Shown one piece after another: positions 36,723 through 45,260 of a DNA stretch of 64,000 bases. The position numbers and the translations under genes were made by a program. The DNA is from Acinetobacter piscicola (GTDB taxonomy: Bacteria; Pseudomonadota; Gammaproteobacteria; Pseudomonadales; Moraxellaceae). Positions within the stretch are counted from its first letter, which is position 1; every line of letters starts with the position of its first letter. The DNA lies in assembly GCF_015218165.1 (NCBI RefSeq), contig NZ_CP048659.1, forward strand, positions 3,286,001-3,350,000, in the 5' to 3' direction. The notes beneath the pieces were generated by a model. The model did not search any database, was not told the origin of the DNA, and saw nothing but the letters and a program-made list of their open reading frames with translations.

Positions 36723-36965
36723 ATGTTTTTATTTTATTTTGGGCTACTCATTCTCGTGATTGCTTCGATTGGCTTTCTCATCGCTGCATTCAAAGAAAGC
36801 ATTTGGTGGGGCTTAGGCTGTTTATTGCTTTCTCCAATTTCTCTGATTTTTCTCATCATGCATTGGCATCAAGCGAAAAACCCATTTTTTCTACAACTGA
36901 TTGGCTTAGCCATTATGTGTGTAGGTAGATCCTTTTTTGCGCCACAACCTTTAGCAATACACTAA
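36723..36965 (+). CDS. Small membrane protein of unknown function
   Basis: The 80-residue protein is hydrophobic, with probable helices at residues 2-22, 28-46 and 55-70. AGAGGAC precedes the ATG. The motif FKESIWWGLGCLLLSPISLI is distinctive but I cannot assign a family. It ends just before a bidirectional terminator. Confidence 0.7.
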   Translation: MFLFYFGLLILVIASIGFLIAAFKESIWWGLGCLLLSPISLIFLIMHWHQAKNPFFLQLIGLAIMCVGRSFFAPQPLAIH

Positions 36966-36984
36966 AACCTGAAAATGTACGTAT

Positions 36985-37011
36985 AAAAAAACGCACTTCA
37001 CAGTGCGTTTT
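36985..37011. terminator. Bidirectional terminator
   Basis: ACGCACT and AGTGCGT form a 7-bp stem around TCAC, flanked by A-run and T-run, between convergent small genes. Confidence 0.85.
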
Positions 37012-37026
37012 ATCAAACTTTGTCAT

Positions 37027-37305
37027 TTAACTCATATATTTCGGCTGTTCATCAAGCACCTCAGCGTTCAATTGATTCACTTGATTTTCCATCAAAGCGT
37101 ACAATGCTGCTTGAATCATGTGTTGAGCAACAACAGGGGTTTGTTCACCAAGCAAAGCTTTCACTTGTTCATTAAACTGAATAGTAACCAGTGGCTCTTG
37201 TTCTGAGCCTGCATTACGTAGCGCCAACTCTCCACTTTCAAGTTGTACTAACTCTAAAATCGCTTCTTGATTCCCAAATAACTCTTTTAACTGTTCAATA
37301 GACAT
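37027..37305 (-). CDS. Conserved-looking small acidic protein of unknown function
   Basis: A 92-residue cytoplasmic protein (MSIEQLKELFGNQEAILELV...). It has no membrane segment, is acidic and helical, and contains no motif I can name. I chose the ATG at 37305 because GGAGGGTGAT lies just upstream; a GTG three codons earlier would overlap that site. Confidence 0.65.
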   Translation of the reverse strand: MSIEQLKELFGNQEAILELVQLESGELALRNAGSEQEPLVTIQFNEQVKALLGEQTPVVAQHMIQAALYALMENQVNQLNAEVLDEQPKYMS

Positions 37306-37420
37306 ATCAATCACCCTCCATGCTCAACATGGGGCAAAATACTGTATGTACTTTGCATCTTGTAGATATTGGTATATTGTCATTCAATTGATGAATTTCA
37401 AGTGAATTCAAGTAAAAAGA

Positions 37421-37924
37421 TCAGAATTCCACCATTTCATTACGAAAACCATCAATCAGTTGGGTTAAATCACGATGCCACTCTCTTAAAATTTTGGTGT
37501 CAGGTAACCATGCTTGTGGGGTTTGTGTCACTTTAATAATTAAATTAGATGAGGTTTCATCTTCAGGTTCTGGCGCACTTGGCTCAGGTGCATACTGACA
37601 TGAGCGATAAGCACGTTTAAGTTCAGCAATAAAACCATTTTTTGCCAGTTGTTGCATCACCACCACTTCTGGTGACACTTGTCCTTTTTCTGCCATCAGT
37701 TCTTCGATCGATTTAAGCGTCGGTGCAAAATCATTCAGACGATAGTAACGGACTAATTCTTGTAAAAATGCCAAAACAGCACCATGTAAATGAAAGACTG
37801 CTGCTTCACGCTGTGCCTGTGCTTGTTGTACATTTTCAGATTGTTCCGCTTGCAAACATGAAAGTCGAGCAAAATACAGTTTTTGATTGGTGCGGTCTGC
37901 ATGAAAGCGAGCAACTCGTGACAT
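37421..37924 (-). CDS. Hypothetical protein, probably DUF6586-like
   Basis: The 167-residue protein starts MSRVARFHADRTNQKLYFARLSC and is helical, with a Glu/Pro-rich segment (APEPSAPEPEDETSSN) before a C-terminal TKILREWHRDLTQLIDGFRNEM. This resembles the DUF6586 proteins of Pseudomonas and relatives, by recognition only. No function is known. It sits between two other small minus-strand genes. Confidence 0.6.
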   Translation of the reverse strand: MSRVARFHADRTNQKLYFARLSCLQAEQSENVQQAQAQREAAVFHLHGAVLAFLQELVRYYRLNDFAPTLKSIEELMAEKGQVSPEVVVMQQLAKNGFIAELKRAYRSCQYAPEPSAPEPEDETSSNLIIKVTQTPQAWLPDTKILREWHRDLTQLIDGFRNEMVEF

Positions 37925-37999
37925 GATTTTATTTCCTAAATTTTGGCAGCATTTATCTGACTAAGATTAAACTTTCTTAGTATCAATGCACAACAAAAT

Positions 38000-38362
38000 T
38001 TATAAATGATCCGTATCAATACAATAGATTTTACGCTTTGCAGGTACATCAAATGGCTGTGAAATAGGACGGACATTATTGATGACCCATGCCCAATAAC
38101 CTTCCGCCCAGTAGCTTGCACAGGCTGCGTCAAATTCGTCTGCTCGCCAACGATGCACTGATTCAATATCGACGATAGCAACTGCTTTGCCTATTTCTTC
38201 AGGATATTCAAATGTTAGAAATTGAGTATTTTCAACAATGACCAAGTCATGCAGAGGTAATTCTTTAGGCGTCCAAGAGCGTATTTCTAACGTTTTTAAA
38301 CCTTGAGCAATTTTGCTTGCGCTGGGTGCAACAATAGATAAAGCAGGATATGTTTTGGTCAT
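38000..38362 (-). CDS. ASCH/PUA-like domain protein
   Basis: The 120-residue protein has the ASCH pattern: LSIVAPSASKIAQGLKTLEIRSW with a Lys/Arg that can contact RNA or base, followed by LVIVENTQFLTFEYPEEIGKAVAIVDI and EGYWAWVINNVRPI. ASCH domains bind RNA or modified nucleosides; several are amidohydrolases acting on N4-acetylcytidine. The exact activity here is unknown. Confidence 0.78.
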   Translation of the reverse strand: MTKTYPALSIVAPSASKIAQGLKTLEIRSWTPKELPLHDLVIVENTQFLTFEYPEEIGKAVAIVDIESVHRWRADEFDAACASYWAEGYWAWVINNVRPISQPFDVPAKRKIYCIDTDHL

Positions 38363-38393
38363 GCATAAGTTCCATCAAATATTTTCAAGCAAT

Positions 38394-38418
38394 AAAAAAG
38401 GAGCAAATCAATGCTCCC
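38394..38418 (-). terminator. Terminator of the RRM gene
   Basis: On the minus strand GGAGCA and TGCTCC pair around a 6-base loop and are followed by TTTTTT. It lies about 17 bp past the stop codon. Confidence 0.8.
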
Positions 38419-38434
38419 TCTTCACTGTATAAAA

Positions 38435-38686
38435 TTAAGGTTTAGGCTTTTCTTCCGCAGCTTTCACACGAATCCCCATACCTTTCACTTTAAGGGTGTT
38501 TAAACCTTTAATGGCTTTGATCGCTTCACGCCCATTTGGCATTTCAATAAAACCAAAACCTTTAGATTTTTTGGTTTCAGCATCCATCACCACCACAGCT
38601 GAATCTACTGCACCATAAGGCTTAAACAATTCAAGTAATTCTGCTTCAGTTACTGAACGCTCTAAATTACGCACTAAAATTTTCAT
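38435..38686 (-). CDS. RRM-type RNA-binding protein
   Basis: A single RNA-recognition motif fills the 83 residues: RNP2 ILVRNL at the start, RNP1 KGFGFIEM in the middle, and a C-terminal basic/acidic tail (RVKAAEEKPKP). Such single-RRM proteins bind single-stranded RNA and are often cold-induced. I chose the ATG at 38686 with GAAGG upstream. It is 24 bp from the helicase stop codon on the same strand and may share its transcript. Confidence 0.9.
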   Translation of the reverse strand: MKILVRNLERSVTEAELLELFKPYGAVDSAVVVMDAETKKSKGFGFIEMPNGREAIKAIKGLNTLKVKGMGIRVKAAEEKPKP

Positions 38687-38715
38687 GATCAAACCTTCAT
38701 TATCTTCACTATAGT

Positions 38716-40707
38716 TTAATCTAAATCAATACCAAAATCTAAATGAATCGCCTTTCGTTCGATCAAGGCACTTTTCACCGTTTGTTCACGTTGACGATAA
38801 TGTGTTTCAGTGATGCATAAATTGCGTGTTAAATCATTTAGAAAATAGCTTTCTACTTTACGTCCTTGTTCATCAATTTGGCTCTGTGCCCAGAAACTTA
38901 AATTTTGTTTGGTCAAAATCAGTTCATTTTGTGCGCGAGTCAATGCCACATAAAGCACACGACGTTCTTCTTCAACTTCATCAAAATCCCCTTGTGCACG
39001 GGCATGTGGATATTGCCCTGCTGACACATTAGCAACATAACATATTTTTTGTTCTGTCCCTTTTGCAGAATGAATGGTAATGAGCGTAACAACATCATCG
39101 TTTGACTGACGCTCAATTTCAGAAATAGAGATAGGATCGAGTACATATTCTTCTAAAAATTCATTGAGTTGAGAATGCTTAGACGCCAACTGTTTCACCA
39201 GATCAAAATCACCTACGCGTTTATGCCAGTCTTTTTTGGCATAGTTTTCTTCAAGTTGATTAATGATCGCTTCGACGCCCAATTTGACACAGGCTTCAAC
39301 TTCGGTTTTTAGCACGGACATTTGCTTCATGATCAGCAAAGTATTTTCAGGAATACGTCCAAACTTTTCCAATTTTTCAGCAATTTTATCCAGATCAGGA
39401 TCGGTTAAAAGTTGCTGTGCGAGTTTACTTGCACCGACATCACCGACACCATTCCACAGCGTCAAGAATCGCATCCATGCAATATCATCCAAAGGATTAG
39501 CAATCACACGCAGTAAACTGAGTAAATCTTTCACATGTGCAGTTTCGAGCAGCTTCATGCCACCAATAAAACGATACGGCACATTGGCTTGGATAAATGC
39601 TGCTTCAATATGACGCGCGGCAAAAGCTGAGCGTACCAAAACCATATGATCATTCCACGCTGCGGCTTCAAGTAAATGACGCTCTTTAATATCAATGGCG
39701 ATCCATTTTGCCTCATCAAACTCATTTGGAAAAACATGCATGCGTGGTTTGATGCCATCACCCCGATAAGCTTCGAGTTTTTTATCATATTTAATGGCAC
39801 TTTGATCGAGCAACCAATTGGATAAGTCTAAAATTTCTTGGGTTGAACGATAGTTTTTTTCGAGTTTAAAAATCTGTGCATCAGGCACACGTTCTTTGAA
39901 ATGGTGAATATTTTCAAAATCTGCGCCACGAAAACCATAAATTGACTGTGCATCATCCCCTACACAAAACAATGAAGTTTTGTCTTTGAGTGGTTCTAGA
40001 ATTGCCCATTGCAGTGGATTGGTATCTTGCATTTCATCCACCAACATATGCTGACACAAGCTTACAACATAATCGGTCAAACCTTCGGATTGCGCCAAGC
40101 CTGAAGCCACCACTGCCAAAATATCATCATAATCGAGAAAATGACGTGCCTGTTTACGTGTCTCGTACTCTTTCATGATCTCAGCAATTTGATCTTTATA
40201 TTCTAAAAACTCAGGCAATTGCTTTTCTAAAGCCAAACTGAGTTTTTGACGAGTATTTCGGGCAAATGAATATAGATCACAGAGTTGTTGCGGTTTGGGT
40301 AAGGCATTTGGATTCTTTTTATCGTCTTTGCCCCGAATCAATCGGAACAACATGAGTTGATCATCACGATCAATAATGGAGAATTGTTCCAATCCAAATG
40401 CTTTCGGTACACGGCGCAGCAGGTACATACAAAATGTATGAAAGGTTGATGCACGCAGACCTTTAGCAGCATCACCTAAGGCAAGTTCCACACGAGCGAC
40501 TATTTCACTTGCTGAACGGCGGGTAAAGGTCAAAATCTGAATTTGATTGGCAGGCACACCTTGATCTATAAGATAAGCTGCACGTGCCACGATGGTTTTG
40601 GTTTTGCCACAACCTGCCCCTGCAAGGACTAGACTGTGTTTGCTTTCAGTCGTAGCTGCTTGTTTTTGCTGAGGGTTTAATTCGTTAATCAGGTTGGCTA
40701 AACTCAT
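38716..40707 (-). CDS. UvrD/Rep-family DNA helicase
   Basis: The 663-residue SF1A helicase contains Walker A LAGAGCGKTKTIVARA, motif Ia TFTRRSASEIV, motif II VDEMQDTNPLQW, motif III VGDDAQSIYGFRGAD, motif IV LEKNYRSTQEIL, motif V TIHSAKGTEQKICYV and motif VI RRVLYVALTRAQNEL. It unwinds duplex DNA 3' to 5'. It is shorter than UvrD (about 720) and lacks an obvious C-terminal extension, so it is a Rep-like or uncharacterised paralogue. The upstream 60 bp separate it from a degraded gene on the other strand. Confidence 0.92.
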   Translation of the reverse strand: MSLANLINELNPQQKQAATTESKHSLVLAGAGCGKTKTIVARAAYLIDQGVPANQIQILTFTRRSASEIVARVELALGDAAKGLRASTFHTFCMYLLRRVPKAFGLEQFSIIDRDDQLMLFRLIRGKDDKKNPNALPKPQQLCDLYSFARNTRQKLSLALEKQLPEFLEYKDQIAEIMKEYETRKQARHFLDYDDILAVVASGLAQSEGLTDYVVSLCQHMLVDEMQDTNPLQWAILEPLKDKTSLFCVGDDAQSIYGFRGADFENIHHFKERVPDAQIFKLEKNYRSTQEILDLSNWLLDQSAIKYDKKLEAYRGDGIKPRMHVFPNEFDEAKWIAIDIKERHLLEAAAWNDHMVLVRSAFAARHIEAAFIQANVPYRFIGGMKLLETAHVKDLLSLLRVIANPLDDIAWMRFLTLWNGVGDVGASKLAQQLLTDPDLDKIAEKLEKFGRIPENTLLIMKQMSVLKTEVEACVKLGVEAIINQLEENYAKKDWHKRVGDFDLVKQLASKHSQLNEFLEEYVLDPISISEIERQSNDDVVTLITIHSAKGTEQKICYVANVSAGQYPHARAQGDFDEVEEERRVLYVALTRAQNELILTKQNLSFWAQSQIDEQGRKVESYFLNDLTRNLCITETHYRQREQTVKSALIERKAIHLDFGIDLD

Positions 40708-40773
40708 GGATACTCATCGTTTGGTGGATGGTGAGTAGTTTAGCAGAGCTATAGATAAATTATGTGTCTTTGA

Positions 40774-41215
40774 CTTAGAATCAAGTCTGATAATGTCGTA
40801 TCAGCACCTCATAAAAATGAAGTAAAATACCATTTACCAGATTTTTAATTTTCAGACTGAAGGTAATTGCTTTTACCAACTCATTCGAACAAAAGGTTTT
40901 GATAAAGAAAAAGGGATTAAATTCAACCCTTTCATAAAAGAAGAATACGATTATAAAAGCGAAGTCGTCATGTATCCTCATGATGACTTTGATATTTATC
41001 CAAGTTTTGACTTGATTCGTTTCCACAAGATACGTTGTTTAATTCGGATCTACTCATTACGGCTTGGGGAGAGTTATATCCTAGATCATCAATTTCTGTA
41101 TGTTGATGCCTTAGATATTTTAAATCGTTTTGGCAATGAACAATTTCATACCGTGAGGAAATTATTGCTCGAAAAATATGGGAAAAAGCCAGAATATTAT
41201 TGGGGAAATGAGTGA
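40774..41215 (+). pseudogene. Broken gene: frameshift in a T-run and no start codon
   Basis: The protein-like frame from 40774 reads LRIKSDNVVSAPHKNEVKYH then LPDF and stops in a TTTTT run (40842-40846). Removing one T continues smoothly as NFQTEGNCFYQLIRTKGFDK and on to ILDHQFLYVDALDILNRFGN and ends YYWGNE at 41215. No start codon precedes the first part. So the gene has lost its 5' end and carries a one-base frameshift. The only intact piece is an 81-residue frame from the ATG at 40970. I do not recognise the family. Confidence 0.6.
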
Positions 41216-41233
41216 TTTTAATGATCTAATCTA

Positions 41234-41461
41234 TTAGCTCCAATAAAATAAAATTTTGTATATACAATAGATAAAACTCATAACCATAAAAATCAAAATA
41301 GCAATTTTAAAATTGAATTTATTTTTTCTTACGGCTTGATCTTTCTTTTCTGATCCTTTCATTTGGGAATAGCTCAGCCAAATAATTCCTATACTTAAAA
41401 AGAAAGCGATCAATAAATATGGAAATGCATAAAGCCCATTCAGATTAGCAGCACTTAACAT
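41234..41461 (-). CDS. Small two-helix membrane protein
   Basis: The 75-residue product has hydrophobic helices at about residues 8-28 and 52-72 separated by a Lys-rich polar loop (GSEKKDQAVRKNKF), so both ends likely face the same side. No family recognised. It runs toward the plus-strand remnant, its stop lying 18 bp from the remnant's stop. Confidence 0.55.
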   Translation of the reverse strand: MLSAANLNGLYAFPYLLIAFFLSIGIIWLSYSQMKGSEKKDQAVRKNKFNFKIAILIFMVMSFIYCIYKILFYWS

Positions 41462-41509
41462 GGATTTTAACTCTCATTATTTTAATATTCTATGATTCTA
41501 AATTTAAAA

Positions 41510-42670
41510 TCAAATACGATCTTTTATCAACCTCACCACATTTCCACATGTTCTTTCCAAATTTCTCTCACCATTTTTTAGTGCAGTTTGCAGATCATAT
41601 GCACCATCAACTATCCCGAAAATAGCAGTAAAACCTTCATTATATAGTTCTTCAACACCTTCACCGACATAGCCTGCAAACGCAATCACAGGCTTATTTA
41701 AACGCTTCGCCACTTGCGCCACACCAAACGGGGTTTTGCCAAATTTGGTTTGAAAATCAATCCCGCCTTCACCTGTAAAGACATAATCCGCTTGCGCAAT
41801 TTTTTCAGCAAGTTGTGTTTCTTCAATCACGATTTCCACACCTGAACGGATGGTTGCCCCTGCAAATGCCATTAAGCCAAAACCCAACCCACCTGCTGCA
41901 CCTGCACCTTGAACATGAGCAAAATCCAAACCAAGTTGCTTTTTCACCAAATCGGCAAAATAACTTAGATTTTGATCCAAAATCTTGACCATTTCAGAGC
42001 TTGCGCCTTTCTGAGGCGCAAAAACATAAGATGCGCCACTTTCTCCACACAATGGATTATTCACATCACTCGCAATAATGATTTCAGTCTGTTTTAAACG
42101 AGTATCTAGTTGTGAAAGATCAATACTTTGGATTTGATTAAGCTGACCACCACCCACCGCAACAGGCTGACCATTCACATTTAAAAACCTTGCCCCCAAT
42201 GCCTGTGCTATACCTGCACCTGCATCATTGGTAACACTACCACCAAGCCCAATGATGATTTTAGATACCCCAAAATCCAATGCAGCCTTAATCATTTCCC
42301 CTGTGCCCAAAGTTGAAGTGAGCATCGGATTTCGTTGTGATTGTTCAAGCAGATGAATGCCGTTGGCAAGTGCCATTTCAATCACTGCAGTTTGGTCATG
42401 TTCAATCAAGCCAAAATAGCTTTTCACTTTTTGATGAATCAGCGGTCCTGAAACCTCAATTTCGACTTTTCGACCCTTCCTCGCAGAAATAAGCGCATCG
42501 ACTGTGCCCTCACCACCATCTGCCATAGGCACATGTATGAAAGTGGCATCAGGTATAACTTTTTGAATGCCACGTTGCATTGCTAAACAAGCTTGTTCAG
42601 CCGTCATACTTTCTTTAAATGAGTCAGGGGCGAGTACAAAGGTTTTTACCATCGGGTTACTTTTATTCAT
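41510..42670 (-). CDS. Glycerate kinase
   Basis: The enzyme phosphorylates D-glycerate to a phosphoglycerate, feeding glyoxylate-derived carbon to glycolysis. The 386-residue protein matches the GarK/GlxK family: LAPDSFKESMTAEQACLAM, VPMADGGEGTVDAL, IIGLGGSVTNDAGAGIAQALG, QGAGAAGGLGFGLMAF and YVFTGEGGIDFQT. Whether 2- or 3-phosphoglycerate is made cannot be told. An internal ATG (MVKTFVLAPDS) six codons later is an alternative start. Confidence 0.95.
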   Translation of the reverse strand: MNKSNPMVKTFVLAPDSFKESMTAEQACLAMQRGIQKVIPDATFIHVPMADGGEGTVDALISARKGRKVEIEVSGPLIHQKVKSYFGLIEHDQTAVIEMALANGIHLLEQSQRNPMLTSTLGTGEMIKAALDFGVSKIIIGLGGSVTNDAGAGIAQALGARFLNVNGQPVAVGGGQLNQIQSIDLSQLDTRLKQTEIIIASDVNNPLCGESGASYVFAPQKGASSEMVKILDQNLSYFADLVKKQLGLDFAHVQGAGAAGGLGFGLMAFAGATIRSGVEIVIEETQLAEKIAQADYVFTGEGGIDFQTKFGKTPFGVAQVAKRLNKPVIAFAGYVGEGVEELYNEGFTAIFGIVDGAYDLQTALKNGERNLERTCGNVVRLIKDRI

Positions 42671-42744
42671 CTTTTCTGAAATCTAACATAACCATTTTTA
42701 TCTATGTATTAAACTACTTCTTTAAAAATAAAGAAGTAATCAGT

Positions 42745-43194
42745 ATGCAACGTGTAAATCTTGGCAAAGCAGCACCTGAGCTTTATAAAAACGTGATTGA
42801 GCTTGAAAATTTATCTATGCAAAAAGCTCAGCAGGCAGGAATCGAGATGGGTTTCTCGCATCTGCTGAAATTAAGAGCTTCACAAATTAACCAATGTGCT
42901 TTTTGTGTACGCATGCACACGCAAGACGCCATTAAAGTCGGTGAATCTATTGATCGGATTGCTTTAATCAGTGCATGGCGTGAAAGTGATTATTTTTCTG
43001 AAAAAGAACGTGCTGCTTTGACTTTGATTGAAGAAATTACCCTGATTACACAACAGCATTTTCCTGATCAGGTCTATGCAGCAGCCAAAGAAATACTAAG
43101 TGATGATGAAATAACTGCGATTGAATGGATTGCAATTGTGATTAACACATGGAACCGAATTGCCATTTCAAGTCAGTATAAAGTCACTCCTTGA
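42745..43194 (+). CDS. Carboxymuconolactone decarboxylase / AhpD-like protein
   Basis: A 149-residue protein with the AhpD-type redox motif CAFCVRMHTQDA (Cys-x-x-Cys-x-x-x-His) on LRASQINQCAF and a downstream WIAIVINTWNRIA. Members are alkylhydroperoxidase-like or decarboxylase enzymes; the CxxC suggests peroxidase or thiol-reductase activity. I chose the ATG at 42745; an in-frame start at 42619 would overlap glycerate kinase. Two short repeats follow immediately. Confidence 0.88.
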   Translation: MQRVNLGKAAPELYKNVIELENLSMQKAQQAGIEMGFSHLLKLRASQINQCAFCVRMHTQDAIKVGESIDRIALISAWRESDYFSEKERAALTLIEEITLITQQHFPDQVYAAAKEILSDDEITAIEWIAIVINTWNRIAISSQYKVTP

Positions 43195-43202
43195 GTAAAC
43201 TT

Positions 43203-43294
43203 AAAGCACTACTTTAAGTGAAGCGCAAGACGGAACGAAGTGGAATGCGAACCAAGCACTGCTTTAAACGAAGCGCAAGACCTAACGAAGTGGA
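43203..43294. repeat. Two tandem copies of a short dispersed repeat
   Basis: Two related units 50 bases apart (43203-43244 and 43253-43294) share the core GAAGCGCAAGAC and the end AACGAAGTGGA, with an imperfect palindrome AAGCACT/GCTTTAA before it. The GAAGCGCAAGAC core reappears in the array at 44021-44160. Confidence 0.7.
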
Positions 43295-43309
43295 GTAAAG
43301 CCTGAAGTC

Positions 43310-43330
43310 CTCTCTCCCAATGGGAGAGAG
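43310..43330. repeat. Perfect 10-bp inverted repeat
   Basis: CTCTCTCCCA and TGGGAGAGAG flank a single A, in the 176-bp gap between the AhpD-like gene and HdeD. It resembles the CTCTCC hairpins at 12130 and 15434 rather than a terminator; no T-run follows. Confidence 0.6.
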
Positions 43331-43370
43331 TTAGAGAGAGAAAATATATTCTTCTCTTTTATTTCAATAA

Positions 43371-43934
43371 TTAAGAACTCGCAGGTGGAATATTTTTAAT
43401 TGCTGCTGCAAAAGTTAGATAATTCACCCCTTGAAATAGAATATCTACCCCTAAAAATAGCCCTAGCACCCAAAATGGTGAATCAGGAGAAGCCAAAATA
43501 ATCGCACCTGTAACTAAAGTTAAAATCCCTGAAAAGAGTGTCCACCCCCAACCAGACATAGGTTTGAGCATAAAGGCATTAAAAATACGAATAAAACCAC
43601 CAATTAACAAAGCAATTGCAAGTAAATTCGTCAACACGACAGCAGCTTTGATTGGTGAGTTAAACGCATAATAACCTGCGATCAAATATAAAATACCAAA
43701 CAATGCCCACAGCCATCTAAAGCCACCATCAAATATTTTGAATGCTGCAATTAAGTGAATCACGCCACCGATCATCATCAGCACACCAAAAAGTAAAACA
43801 ACAGTCAGTGTAGCCATACTTAAAGAAGCAAGTAAAACTAAGCCAAAAATGACCAATAATGCTCCCAATAACAAATACCATTTCCGATTTTCATGCAATT
43901 GATGACGGACAATATCATTTCCCACTGTACGCAT
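43371..43934 (-). CDS. HdeD-family (DUF308) membrane protein
   Basis: The 187-residue protein has six hydrophobic segments arranged in three similar hairpins, each starting with WxLLxGALLVIFGLVLL-like sequence, the hallmark of DUF308/HdeD. E. coli HdeD contributes to acid resistance at high cell density. Function here is inferred from family only. It is flanked on both sides by repeat clusters. Confidence 0.88.
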   Translation of the reverse strand: MRTVGNDIVRHQLHENRKWYLLLGALLVIFGLVLLASLSMATLTVVLLFGVLMMIGGVIHLIAAFKIFDGGFRWLWALFGILYLIAGYYAFNSPIKAAVVLTNLLAIALLIGGFIRIFNAFMLKPMSGWGWTLFSGILTLVTGAIILASPDSPFWVLGLFLGVDILFQGVNYLTFAAAIKNIPPASS

Positions 43935-44020
43935 AGTTCTTCTCGTAGTTGTTATAAAGACTCATTTTATTGTTGAACAAGAAGTTAAATTTGTCTGTAT
44001 AAAATCTGCATCTTGAGCGA

Positions 44021-44160
44021 GAACAAAGCATCGCTTTGTTCGAAGCGCAAGACAAACGTAGTGATAAAAAATGCATCGCTTTGTTCGAAGCACAAGACTT
44101 GCGTAGCAATAAAAAAATGCATGCTTTATTCGAAGTGCAAGACAAACGTAGTGATAAAAG
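44021..44160. repeat. Array of three 45-base repeat units
   Basis: Three units begin near 44029, 44074 and 44120. Each holds GCATCGCTTTGTT or a variant, then CGAAGYGCAAGAC, NNNCGTAGYRATAAAA. The first is preceded by the palindromic arm AACAAAGCA. Substitutions preserve the 45-base phase, so the plus strand is open with a repeated ASLCSK-KT-V-IK-like peptide, though coding is unlikely. The core is shared with 43203-43294 and the palindrome with 12041-12059. Confidence 0.75.
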
Positions 44161-44198
44161 TAAAAGCTTATCCAGAATTGAAGATAAATGAATAATCT

Positions 44199-44957
44199 TT
44201 ACTTAACCCAGCCTATTTCCTGAGCGGTTAAATCACTGATCATGGTATCTTCTAAATTATCAGGGGTTTTGCTTTTCGTTGCGCTCAGTGGAATATAGCC
44301 ACCCATGATTTCAGCATATTGTTGCGGATATCTTGGATTTTGCTCAGGATGTGCATATCCCAATGGAAAAATCGGCTGTCCTGTGTTCAGGTCATATTTA
44401 TCCTTTGCACCAAAGGTATGTAAGAGTTCATGTACTAAAATGACTTTATTGCTTTCACTCTGCTTTTTAGAAGCAAATAAATTGACTGAACCAATACGAC
44501 CTTTTTCAAGTGCTGTTGAGTGTTTTAGAATATGTATATTTTGAGGATCATAATAATTTAAATAAAGTGTGACAGCAGGTGCACCATCACCATTTTCATG
44601 TTGTTTCCAAGCATAAAACCTAAACTTTAGACTCCATAGAATACTATTGAGCAGACTTGGATTTTCTGGAACTTTAGGGGGAATATTTTTAAGTTCTCGT
44701 CCGAGTTGGAAATAGACTTGAATGGGCTGTCCACGAAATTGTTTTGACTGTTGCATTAAATATAGTTTTGATTCATCTAAATCATCAATCGAAAGCTGCT
44801 GAATATAGTGCTCTGTTGCCGTTTGCCCATCCGCATTAATTGGATGAAGTAACACGATAATGGGTTTAGTCCAATCTTGATTCATATCACGCCAAGCATT
44901 CACGGCGACAATCAATAAAATGAGTAATAAAATTACAACTCGGATTTTTTTCCACAT
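44199..44957 (-). CDS. Putative membrane-anchored zinc metalloprotease
   Basis: The 252-residue protein has a single N-terminal membrane helix (residues 4-21), leaving the rest in the periplasm. It carries VHELLHTFGAKDKYD, an HExxHxxGxxD motif typical of metzincin-like or related zinc peptidases, with a plausible third ligand Asp. The downstream GYAHPEQNPRYPQQYAEIMGGY contains the Met seen after the active site in metzincins (EIM). I do not recognise a named family. The ATG chosen is four codons inside an in-frame TTG. Confidence 0.7.
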   Translation of the reverse strand: MWKKIRVVILLLILLIVAVNAWRDMNQDWTKPIIVLLHPINADGQTATEHYIQQLSIDDLDESKLYLMQQSKQFRGQPIQVYFQLGRELKNIPPKVPENPSLLNSILWSLKFRFYAWKQHENGDGAPAVTLYLNYYDPQNIHILKHSTALEKGRIGSVNLFASKKQSESNKVILVHELLHTFGAKDKYDLNTGQPIFPLGYAHPEQNPRYPQQYAEIMGGYIPLSATKSKTPDNLEDTMISDLTAQEIGWVK

Positions 44958-44981
44958 TTTCAGCACCAATCATCATCGCTT

Positions 44982-45260
44982 TTATTTGCGATCATCAATC
45001 TTTTGTTTTAATAACCATTCTTCAATTTTTTCCACCTGTATTTGAATTTCAGTTTCCAAGTGAGGAGAATTTTCAAATGTCCAGCTTTCATCACACCAAT
45101 CACAAGCATTTCAAAGGCTACCCAACCATTCTGGATAATAAGCAATATTTTCAGCTAAACCTCGTGAAGCGCTTAAAAAAACCACCTCAATGTCCATGAT
45201 TACGTTGCATACAAATAGTGGTGTAATTTGACGGTCTAAATACTCTTTCAATTTCCCTAA
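44982..45260 (-). pseudogene. Gene remnant continuing the frame of the next gene, interrupted by TGA
   Basis: Directly after the TGA stop of the gene at 45261-45503, the same frame stays open: LGKLKEYLDRQITPLFVCNV, then IMDIEVVFLSASRGLAENIA, YYPEWLGSL, a second TGA at 45111-45113, then NACDWCDESWTFENSPHLET and EIQIQVEKIEEWLLKQKIDD, ending RK and TAA. The text is protein-like on both sides of the TGA. Either one gene has gained two nonsense codons, or a second gene starting at TTG 45251 has one. I recognise no family. Confidence 0.6.

Noticed and set aside
43203..44160. Insertion sequence or transposon remnant around HdeD
   Set aside because: No transposase-like frame, no matching terminal inverted repeats bounding a single element, and no target duplication could be seen.
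43915..44195. Open frames on both strands through the 45-base repeat array (60 and 76 codons)
   Set aside because: They consist almost wholly of repeat units, have no ribosome-binding site or family likeness, and overlap the HdeD start region; treated as repeat-derived openness.
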